DNA from: Bacillota bacterium
GTDB taxonomy: Bacteria > Bacillota > Clostridia > Acetivibrionales > DTU013
Reading direction: 5' to 3'
DNA: 59,695 nucleotides
Assembly: GCA_023411645.1 (NCBI GenBank)
Contig: JAEYON010000027.1
Span: forward strand, 1 to 59,695
In this document: positions 53,493-59,695 of the stretch, piece by piece
How positions within the stretch are numbered: the stretch's first letter is position 1
Layout of the letters: each line of letters starts with the position of its first letter
Translations under genes and position numbers: made by a program
The notes under the pieces: model-generated
The model's input: only the letters and a program-made list of their open reading frames with translations
What the model was told of the DNA's origin: nothing
The model's database searches: none

Positions 53493-54158
53493 CTACTCAT
53501 TATTTGAATATTCCGAGTAATTCTGAAGTACTTTTTTCACATATCCCTGTGTTTCGGCATAGGGAGGAATGCCGCCGTACTTTGAAACAGCGCCGGGACC
53601 TGCATTATAGGCAGCCAGGGCAAGTTCCAGATTGCCGTCGAATGCTACGAGCTGGTCTTTCAGATATCTTGTACCGCCGTCAATATTTTCAAGGATGTCA
53701 AAAGGATCCTTTACGCCAAGACCCTCGGCCGTACCCGGCATCAGCTGCATCAAGCCCTGGGCGCCGGCTCTGGATATGGCGTAGGGATTGAAATTTGACT
53801 CCTGCCTTATGACTGACCTGATTAGATTGGCGTCTACATGATATTTTTGAGAGCTTGCGGCAATACTTTTTTCGATATCCGCGGACCATTGGCTCTTATC
53901 TGTCACCATACCCGATTTGTTTGCTGCAAGAGCCAGCAAAGCCTTCTGAATGTTACTGGAATATGAATTGCCTGAAGCAGTACTTAAAATGCTTGCGGAA
54001 GATGTATCAGTATCAGATGTAAGTGCAGAGGCGTCTAAGGCATCATTGAGAACCCGCTTGAAAGGTATGCTTTCGGAAGCACCCTTTATTTTTACCGGCA
54101 CCCTGCTTTGAATCTCATTGATTTTTTGTTGAAAGATATCCGAAATATTCGGGATCAT
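53493..54158 (-). CDS. Lytic transglycosylase (SLT domain)
   Basis: The C-terminal half is a soluble lytic transglycosylase domain: catalytic E120 in SVIRQESNFNPYA, then GAQGLMQLMPGT and ALAAYNAGPG. The first 90 residues are Ser/Ala/Thr-rich and low in complexity. It cleaves peptidoglycan between MurNAc and GlcNAc. No typical signal peptide is seen, which fits export by other routes, for example with the flagellar or spore apparatus. GGAGGG precedes the ATG. Confidence 0.88.
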   Translation of the reverse strand: MIPNISDIFQQKINEIQSRVPVKIKGASESIPFKRVLNDALDASALTSDTDTSSASILSTASGNSYSSNIQKALLALAANKSGMVTDKSQWSADIEKSIAASSQKYHVDANLIRSVIRQESNFNPYAISRAGAQGLMQLMPGTAEGLGVKDPFDILENIDGGTRYLKDQLVAFDGNLELALAAYNAGPGAVSKYGGIPPYAETQGYVKKVLQNYSEYSNNE

Positions 54159-54311
54159 TTCAGCCCTCCGCTATTATTTACATTTTACAATAGCTTTTGC
54201 CATAAATAAAGAACTACATTGACAATCCTATACAAATATATCGGATAAAGTAGGATTTATATTGAGGTGCTTGTGACAAGAATTCCGACGTAGAGTTTTG
54301 GACCGGCCAGA

Positions 54312-54698
54312 TTATGAAATGTTGCGTTCAGACTTCCTACAGAATTTTGAGCAGGCATTTTTACGATCACCATCGAACTGTCTGACCGTAAAGAGCTGAC
54401 AGTATCCCATGGACGGATAGTGCTCCGATTCATAAGATAACTTTTGCAATAGTTCGGCACTCGTGCTCTGTGGGGACTCATCGGAGACAGTTTGCGACTC
54501 ATTGGGAGCAGTAATAAAAAACTCACATTCAATGCATTTTGGTTTGAGCTCTAAATTTGACCAGGTCTCTACTTTCCTGACATATTTTACACATCGGAAA
54601 TCCCTTGAGACAATCCCGTGAATTTTGCATAGAATGTCTCTGTTGATATTTATCTTCATACCTCTGGCACAGTTGCTGCAGCTCCCAGGTTTTTTCAT
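54312..54698 (-). CDS. Cys-rich hypothetical protein
   Basis: I do not recognise this 128-residue protein with certainty. It begins MKKPGSCSNCARGMKI and carries CSNC, CKIHG, FRC, CIEC and later single cysteines, a pattern fit for one or two zinc sites. I choose the ATG 6 nt after AGGGGG; the frame is open further upstream. The second half is Ser/Glu-rich. It lies between the transglycosylase and DUF402 genes. Confidence 0.6.
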   Translation of the reverse strand: MKKPGSCSNCARGMKININRDILCKIHGIVSRDFRCVKYVRKVETWSNLELKPKCIECEFFITAPNESQTVSDESPQSTSAELLQKLSYESEHYPSMGYCQLFTVRQFDGDRKNACSKFCRKSERNIS

Positions 54699-54857
54699 CC
54701 GTACCCCCTGACCGTAATACATTCTCTGCCTGCCCGACTTGTGGCGACATTTCACTTTCAAAGCTCTGTCTAAAGCATTACAAATCCATCTTACCATAAC
54801 GGAAAGCTGTATGGCAAATAATGGGAAATGCAGGCTCTAACAGGGGAAATGGTTAAG

Positions 54858-54886
54858 TTTCAAAATATCCTATTCTGGGATATAAT
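54858..54886 (+). promoter_or_regulatory. Promoter of the DUF402-PHP genes with overlapping palindrome
   Basis: TTTCAA and TATAAT are 17 nt apart. ATATCC/GGATAT (54865-54870, 54878-54883) forms an inverted repeat overlapping the -10, a possible operator. Confidence 0.45.
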
Positions 54887-54937
54887 AATTCATGGAAAGA
54901 TAGGGCAAAGTGAACTCAGACAGGAGAAGAACAGATT

Positions 54938-55408
54938 ATGAGAAAGCCCGTAATTTTACGAAGAAGGTATATACCATATGAGACTGTTGATATTTCCGCA
55001 GATGAGCTTCTTTTCAGAAGCGACGATCTTCTGGTCACCAGATGGACTTGTATCAAACCTCGGCCAGACTTCTATGGAGGTATCTCATTTACCTTCCTGA
55101 ACAGGGGGTATAAGCTTGGCAGGTTTTGTGACAAGGACGGACAGTTTCTGTATTGGTACTGTGACATCGTCGAGATCGTGTATGACGAGCTGTCCGATAC
55201 TTATACGCTCAATGACCTTCTGCTGGACATAAAGATATTTCCGGATGGAAGGGTAATACTATTGGATGCGGAAGAACTTGCCCAAGCTATTGAAGAGGGC
55301 CTGGTTACCGGCAAGCAGGTTTGTATGTCGCTAAGGACGCTGGACAGTCTTTTAAAGATGATCAATGACGGCAGCTTTCCGCCTGCCGAATGCGAGGGAT
55401 GGAGCTGA
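54938..55408 (+). CDS. DUF402 domain protein
   Basis: The 156-residue protein has the DUF402 core: FCDKDGQFLYWYCDIVEI, YTLNDLLLDIKIFPDGRV and LLDAEELAQAIEEG. Some family members are nucleoside phosphatases or act on RNA-linked phosphates; the specific role here is unknown. AGGAG precedes the ATG. Its stop is directly followed by the PHP gene. Confidence 0.85.
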   Translation: MRKPVILRRRYIPYETVDISADELLFRSDDLLVTRWTCIKPRPDFYGGISFTFLNRGYKLGRFCDKDGQFLYWYCDIVEIVYDELSDTYTLNDLLLDIKIFPDGRVILLDAEELAQAIEEGLVTGKQVCMSLRTLDSLLKMINDGSFPPAECEGWS

Positions 55409-56263
55409 ATGACCTATTATGATGACCTGAGAAACATAGACCTGCACACGCATACAACTGCATCGGACGGCAGCATGACACCGACAGAACTGATCAGACA
55501 TGCCTTTGACAAGGGGCTGGCGGCTGTGGCTGTGACAGATCACGATACGGTCAGCGGAGTTGCTCAGGCGTTGGAGGAGGGCGATAGGCTCGGAATCGAG
55601 GTGATTGCCGGGGTAGAGATAAGCGTGGATTTTTCCACAGAAATGCATCTGCTGGGCTATTTTCTCGACGGCCATTGCGAACCGATCCTCAAGACGCTGG
55701 AAGAACTTCGTGAGAGAAGAGAGGAGCGCAATCCCAGGATCGTAAATAAGCTCAATGAGCTTGGTTTTGATATTACCATGGAGGAAGTTAACGGTAATGC
55801 CGGGGGCGGTAATACAGGAAGGCCGCACATTGCCAGGGTGATGATAGAAAAAGGGTATGTGAAAAGCATGGATGAAGCCTTTGAGAAATATTTGGGTGCG
55901 GGCAGACCTGCATACTTCAAAAAGGATAAGCTGCTGCCCCGGGAAGGAATAGCCGAGATCACCCGGTCAGGCGGTATTCCCGTACTTGCTCATCCCTTTT
56001 TCATTGGGTTGCCATACGGACAGTTGGATCAGCTTGTGGGAGTGTTGGCCGGATATGGACTCAAGGGTATTGAGGCATACTATTCGTGGCATACGGAGGA
56101 ACAGACGTCATCGCTGCTGCGCATAGCTCGAAAGCATGGTCTGCTGGTTACGGGAGGCAGTGATTTCCATGGCAGCTTCAAGCCCGATATAGAGATTGGA
56201 ACCGGAACAGGCTCGCTGAAGGTGCCGTACAGCCTGCTAGAGGCGCTGAAGCAAATGCAGTGA
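55409..56263 (+). CDS. PHP-domain phosphoesterase
   Basis: The 284-residue protein has the PHP metal motif DLHTHTTASDGS near the N-terminus, the HDT segment TDHDTVSGV and VIAGVEISVDF, and a late GGSDFHG. The YciV/RNase AM subgroup hydrolyses 3',5'-nucleoside bisphosphates and trims RNA 5' ends, so this is a likely role. Adjacent DUF402 and smpB give a nucleic-acid-processing setting. Confidence 0.88.
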   Translation: MTYYDDLRNIDLHTHTTASDGSMTPTELIRHAFDKGLAAVAVTDHDTVSGVAQALEEGDRLGIEVIAGVEISVDFSTEMHLLGYFLDGHCEPILKTLEELRERREERNPRIVNKLNELGFDITMEEVNGNAGGGNTGRPHIARVMIEKGYVKSMDEAFEKYLGAGRPAYFKKDKLLPREGIAEITRSGGIPVLAHPFFIGLPYGQLDQLVGVLAGYGLKGIEAYYSWHTEEQTSSLLRIARKHGLLVTGGSDFHGSFKPDIEIGTGTGSLKVPYSLLEALKQMQ

Positions 56264-56438
56264 GCTGAACAGCTACAACATCTGGATGCCTAGAAATAAG
56301 CGGGTTTACGGCGTCTTGACAAGAAGCTCGAATCTGAGTATAATGATTACGAACCGAAACGATAAAGGTACAAATTTTAAGCCCTTTCCAGGAAGGGTTA
56401 TTTTTATCGGTCCGGGAGTTTAACGGAAGGTTATTGCT

Positions 56439-56903
56439 ATGGCAAACGAAGGAATAAAGGTCGTCGCTCAAAACAAAAAAGCCAGACATGATTACTTTAT
56501 CGAGCAGACAATGGAGGCCGGTATAGTACTGTCGGGCACAGAGGTGAAATCGATCAGGCAGGGCAAGGTAAACCTGAAGGACAGCTATGCAATGATCGAG
56601 GGCGGCGAGGTCATACTCAACGGAATGCACATCAGCCCTTACGAACAGGGGAATATCTTCAATAAAGACCCCCTGCGCGACAGAAAGCTTTTACTTCACA
56701 AAAGTGAGATTAACAGGCTGATCGGCTATACACAGCAGAAGGGCTTGTCACTGGTGCCGCTGCAGCTTTACTTCAAACGTGGGATTGTGAAGCTGGAGTT
56801 GGGGATTGCCAAGGGCAAGAAGCTGTATGACAAGAGGGATGACATGGCGGAACGGGATGCCAAACGCGAGATCGACCGTAAAATGAAGGAACAGTATAGG
56901 TGA
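56439..56903 (+). CDS. smpB: SsrA-binding protein SmpB
   Basis: SmpB delivers tmRNA to stalled ribosomes. The 154-residue protein has NKKARHDYFIEQTMEAGIVL, the SGTEVKSIRQGKVNL core, and the C-terminal basic tail KRDDMAERDAKREIDRKMKE that enters the mRNA channel. The tmRNA gene starts 27 nt after its stop. Confidence 0.97.
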   Translation: MANEGIKVVAQNKKARHDYFIEQTMEAGIVLSGTEVKSIRQGKVNLKDSYAMIEGGEVILNGMHISPYEQGNIFNKDPLRDRKLLLHKSEINRLIGYTQQKGLSLVPLQLYFKRGIVKLELGIAKGKKLYDKRDDMAERDAKREIDRKMKEQYR

Positions 56904-56929
56904 CACTTGACAAGTGAATAGCCCAACAT

Positions 56930-57758
56930 GGGGGCGTATTGGTTTCGACGGGGTTGTTGAGACCAGAGTAGCGGGTAGAGGATTCTCGTTGGCCTCTTAA
57001 AAAAACGGGAAACTTAAAATAAACGCTAAAAACGATAATTTCGCTTTAGCTGCTGCCTAATATAGGCAGCCCGTCGGTCCGGGGTTTCTGCGCCTCGGGT
57101 AGCCGGCGTCATTAAGTCAGGCCTTCGGTGTAGGAAGGTTAAACACTGGAACTGTTGCGGCGGTAGCCTTGAGCTGTAACAGTATTTAAAGGATACCAAG
57201 GGTGAAACTCTGACTGTGGAGGTTCGCCGGAGGGAAAGCAGTGCCAAGGTCTCGCAAGAGAAACCAGGCATTGGACAAAACACAGTCTACACCCGTAGAA
57301 GCGCTGGAGGATATGATTTCGGACAGGGGTTCGACTCAGTAAAAAGAATCGCCCTGCCTGGCGACAGGCAGGTGAGAACCCGGCTTTATCGGTGAAACCG
57401 TAACGGAAGGTGATGCAGCGAAAGCTGTGGACATTCAGAAAGGGACATTTCTCACTTAAGGGGAATGCCTATTATTCTGAGAGAAGTGTCCCGTTACCTT
57501 AGACCGACGGCAATACCGAGAGGTATGTGAGGAAACTCAACAGCCTTGTATCGACTCATAGAGATCTAAGGATAGAGGGACACACCTTTGCAAAGAGGTA
57601 TTCTTAAAAGAAAAGGAATGTCCCTGTCGATGATCTACTAGGATAGGAAGCAGCAGCAAATTTAATTCCTATAATACGCCGGGGGACTCGTGAACGAGTT
57701 CAAGATATAGTCAGTGCCAATGGAGACATTGGAATAGCACGTCCCCTCGCCTCCACCA
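56930..57758 (+). ncRNA. ssrA: tmRNA (ssrA), interrupted by a group I-like intron
   Basis: The 5' end GGGGGCG pairs with CGCCTCC near the 3' end, which carries an encoded ACCA tail (56930-56936 with 57748-57754). The tag frame at 57025-57060 encodes AKNDNFALAAA and ends in TAA. After CAGGGGTTCGACT (57324-57336) the T-arm should close with CCCCT at once, but that partner lies 400 nt on at 57743-57747. The insertion is annotated separately. Spliced, the exons would make about 423 nt, close to a normal tmRNA. SmpB is encoded just upstream and ClpXP at 45481-47374 would degrade tagged proteins. Confidence 0.9.
57336..57741 (+). ncRNA. Group I-like intron in the tmRNA T-loop
   Basis: The 406-nt insertion splits the T-loop. 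It carries the conserved P7/S element AAGATATAGTC (57702-57712), a probable P7 partner CGACTC (57552-57557), a P8-like ACTCG/CGAGT hairpin (57686-57699), and a P9-like CCAATG-GAGA-CATTGG (57717-57732). Other hairpins are CCTGCCTG-GCGA-CAGGCAGG (57353-57372) and CAGC-GAAA-GCTG (57416-57427). These fit subgroup IA. No homing endonuclease frame is present. Whether the 5' splice is before or after T57336 cannot be decided, because both junctions end in the same base. Confidence 0.8.
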
Positions 57759-57794
57759 AATTTGTCCGAAAAGCCTTGTGTAGCTGATGGAATT

Positions 57795-57856
57795 ACCATA
57801 ACTTTGCCGTTTGGCAAGGTTATGGTTCCAATCGGAAGCGGCAAAGTTATGGTTCC
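57795..57856. repeat. Hairpin and direct repeats downstream of ssrA
   Basis: ACCATAAC..TTGCC pairs with GGCAA..GTTATGGT around GTTT (57795-57826). A 17-base unit, GGCAARGTTATGGTTCC, occurs at 57813-57829 and again at 57840-57856. This may be a degenerate recombination site or a repeated coding piece; there is no second ssrA 3' end in the window. Confidence 0.5.
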
Positions 57857-57874
57857 TGATAGGAAATGGCAAGC

Positions 57875-57907
57875 AAAAGAGAGTGGACATAAAATCTGCT
57901 CTTTTTT
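57875..57907 (+). terminator. Terminator downstream of ssrA
   Basis: AAAAGAG (57875-57881) pairs with CTCTTTT (57899-57905), with further T residues. From here to 58246 I see nothing convincing. Confidence 0.55.
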
Positions 57908-58330
57908 ATTGTGTTATAATTTACTTTATATGGTACGGCTTAACTATGGAAGGAAAAAGTAGCGTAATATATATGACCGCTAAAGAAAATAGAATGAGGC
58001 GAACCCATAACTTTATTTAGCTGGAAAAATAATCACCCTGCCTACCACAGAGTGACTATACTTAAATAAGTCACTGATGGCAACCGTATATAGGTGATTC
58101 GGCTACCATGATGGCGGTATTGGTTCACATTCCTGATAATGTCCTTCTATAACAATTTAGTTATTAGATTTTAAGACAAAATGAACAACCAAGAGTCATA
58201 TGGTGCAGCGGTGCTTTCTCTCTGTATCGGACGGTGTGAAACTTTCTCTGTAAATTGACTTTCTATGATAATTTTATTCGGGGCTTGTAGGCCAGATTCT
58301 GGCTTACAAGCCCTTGTTTACACTATAGGG

Positions 58331-58402
58331 AAAAGAGAACGGCATGTCAAGAGCGCCCTTGAAAAGGGCGTGCATTTACTCTTGACCGGCCGTTTTCTTT
58401 TT
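58331..58402. terminator. Large bidirectional hairpin at the end of the transposase gene
   Basis: Nested stems GTCAAGAG/CTCTTGAC and CGCCCTT/AAGGGCG, with outer AACGGC pairing, end in a T-rich tract on both strands. It would end transposase transcription from the right and read-in from the left. Confidence 0.65.
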
Positions 58403-58403
58403 G

Positions 58404-59627
58404 CTAGGGCAGCCTTCCCTCATACATGATAGATAGTTCGCCGTAAACTTTACCCCAGTTTCGGATTGGCATGGTCCACTTTTTCACAGCTTCAAAGGTT
58501 GCCAGGTAAAGTGCCTTAAGAAGGGCGGTATCGCTTGGAAATACACTTCTTTGGCTATTCAAGCGGCGGTATGTACTGTTTAGGCTCTCGATTGCATTGG
58601 TGGTGTAAATCACTTTCCGGACGTCGGAAGAAAACTTAAAAATCGGGCTGATCACATCCCAGTTTGTCGTCCAGCTCTTCATGGCATTTGGATAGTGAGC
58701 CTGCCATTTTTCCGTGACTTCCTTCATCTGCTGATACCCTGCCTCTTCGGAGGGTGCGTGATAGATTGTTTTCAAGTCGGTAGCAAAAGCTTTTTTGTCC
58801 TTATCTGCGACATACTTTAATGTGTTTCTAACCTGATGCACAATACATCGCTGGTATTCCGTCTGGGGATAGGCTACAGCGATTGAGTCTTTGATTCCCG
58901 TCAGACCATCAGCACAAAGGACCATGATATCCTTAACGCCCCTGTTTTTCAATTCGTTCAGGATACTGAGCCAGTATTTGCTGCTTTCGTTCTCGCCGAC
59001 CTGGATAGACAGAACTTCTTTGTGGCCGGAATCATTGATTCCTAGAATGGTATAGGCTGCGAGTTTTCGGATAATATTGTTCTCACGCACGGAGAAATGA
59101 ACTGCATCTATGAAAACAATGGGATAGACACTAGCAAGCGGTCGTTTTTGCCATGCATCGATTTCGGGAAGCAATTTGTCGGTAATGTCAGAAACCATTC
59201 CTTCACTGACTTCAAACCCGTAAATATCTTCGATTTGCTCCGATATCTGCCTTGTCGTAAGACCCTTTGCATACATGGCTATAATTTTATCTTCAATTCC
59301 GGAAATATCTTTCTGGCGTTTTCGGACCACTTTGGGATCAAAGGAGCTCTCTCGATCCTGGGGAACAGTGATGTCCATTTCTCCGTACTTGCTACGGATT
59401 GTTTTACTCTTCTTCCCGTTGCGGGCGTTGGTGTTATCTGCTCGTTCATACGGGGCATACCCAAGATGGTCATCCATTTCTGCTTCAAGCATGGCCTGTA
59501 TTGTTCCGCCCAGCAGATCCTTCAGAGCTTCCTGAATGTCGTCTGCTGACTTGATGTCATACTCCTCCAGTAAACTTGCGATGATGTTCCTTTTACCCTC
59601 ACTCATTGGTTCACGTCTTTTTGCCAT
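58404..59627 (-). CDS. IS256-family transposase
   Basis: The 407-residue DDE transposase has the catalytic aspartates in VFIDAVHFSV and LCADGLTGI and the glutamate in TNAIESLNSTYRR. The length is normal and no stop interrupts it, so it looks intact. GGAGG precedes the ATG. The element lies within 500 bp of the ssrA gene, a common insertion hot spot. Confidence 0.95.
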   Translation of the reverse strand: MAKRREPMSEGKRNIIASLLEEYDIKSADDIQEALKDLLGGTIQAMLEAEMDDHLGYAPYERADNTNARNGKKSKTIRSKYGEMDITVPQDRESSFDPKVVRKRQKDISGIEDKIIAMYAKGLTTRQISEQIEDIYGFEVSEGMVSDITDKLLPEIDAWQKRPLASVYPIVFIDAVHFSVRENNIIRKLAAYTILGINDSGHKEVLSIQVGENESSKYWLSILNELKNRGVKDIMVLCADGLTGIKDSIAVAYPQTEYQRCIVHQVRNTLKYVADKDKKAFATDLKTIYHAPSEEAGYQQMKEVTEKWQAHYPNAMKSWTTNWDVISPIFKFSSDVRKVIYTTNAIESLNSTYRRLNSQRSVFPSDTALLKALYLATFEAVKKWTMPIRNWGKVYGELSIMYEGRLP

Positions 59628-59695
59628 AAAAAAGCCTCCTATGATTTTTATTTTATCATAGAAAGCTTAATTTACAGACTTTTATTCACAGGCTC

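Larger units (their letters stand above)
58247..59678 (-). mobile_element. IS256-family insertion sequence, complete
   Basis: Inverted ends TCTGTAAATT..CTTTCTATGATAA (from 58247 on the plus strand and ending near 59678 on the other) flank one transposase gene. The total of about 1.43 kb suits the family. A GGGCTTGTA/TACAAGCCC hairpin (58281-58313) lies inside the left end. No clear 8-9 bp target duplication is visible. Confidence 0.8.

Noticed and set aside
53450..53791. Plus-strand frame over the lytic transglycosylase gene
   Set aside because: It overlaps a clear minus-strand gene, is Arg- and Pro-rich and has no ribosome binding site.
57762..58020. Small frames downstream of ssrA
   Set aside because: They are built from the direct repeats and a terminator, and show no family motif; kept as possible recombination debris only.
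1..59695. CRISPR array, tRNA genes or prophage
   Set aside because: No regularly spaced direct repeats, no clover-leaf sequence with TTCRA arm other than the tmRNA T-arm, and no phage genes were seen.

Overview
The window is a piece of a low-GC Gram-positive chromosome, most likely an anaerobic member of the Clostridia. The signs are the gene order of the S10-spc-alpha ribosomal cluster, strong AGGAGG ribosome binding sites with many TTG and GTG starts, zinc-type S14, S4 and adenylate kinase, a 175-residue L17 with an internal insertion, an energy-coupling-factor (ECF) transporter module next to truA-rplM-rpsI, and clpP-clpX-lonB. I infer relatives of Acetivibrio/Ruminiclostridium but cannot prove this without a search.

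Layout. 1-551 is a promoter and a long structured leader. 552-17242 is the ribosomal supercluster: rpsJ to rpsQ, rplN to secY, adk, map, a KOW protein, infA, rpmJ, then rpsM-rpsK-rpsD-rpoA-rplQ. It includes rpmD and rpmJ, which are easily missed because they are small. 17265-23969 holds ecfA1, an antisense methyltransferase, ecfA2, ecfT, a eukaryotic-type hexokinase, truA, rplM and rpsI. 24320-34116 is a more AT-rich accessory cluster for amino-sugar catabolism: Gfo/Idh oxidoreductase, AGE-type 2-epimerase, ABC permeases and binding protein, murQ, a MurK-like kinase, an RpiR regulator and an N-acetylneuraminate lyase-like aldolase. It is followed by a decay zone with an IS256 transposase fragment and a broken Ig-like surface protein gene. 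35174-53149 is housekeeping: an amidohydrolase, tsaE-tsaB-rimI, DUF192, an ECF sigma/anti-sigma/membrane-protein operon, a Crh-like HPr, uvrC, a phosphoesterase, tig, clpP, clpX, lonB, a secreted nuclease, a CPBP protease, uppP and tsaD. 53150-56903 holds a DnaA-box-like cluster, a lytic transglycosylase, a Cys-rich protein, DUF402, a PHP phosphoesterase and smpB. The window ends with ssrA (tmRNA), whose T-loop is split by a 406-nt insertion with group I intron hallmarks, and a complete IS256-family element on the minus strand.

How the genes work together. The first third makes ribosomes, RNA polymerase alpha subunit and the Sec channel. The ECF genes supply a shared energising module for vitamin or metal uptake. 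The accessory cluster would import an amino sugar or sialic-acid-like sugar, oxidise or rearrange it, split it with the aldolase and feed N-acetylmannosamine, N-acetylglucosamine and N-acetylmuramate into GlcNAc-6-phosphate. tsaB/tsaE/tsaD make the t6A tRNA modification. tig, clpP, clpX, lonB, smpB and ssrA form a protein-quality and ribosome-rescue set. The most unusual items are the split tmRNA gene, several apparently unexplained structured RNA leaders in the ribosomal operons, a tandem hairpin repeat with a compensatory change, and the mixed MurNAc/sialic-acid cluster.
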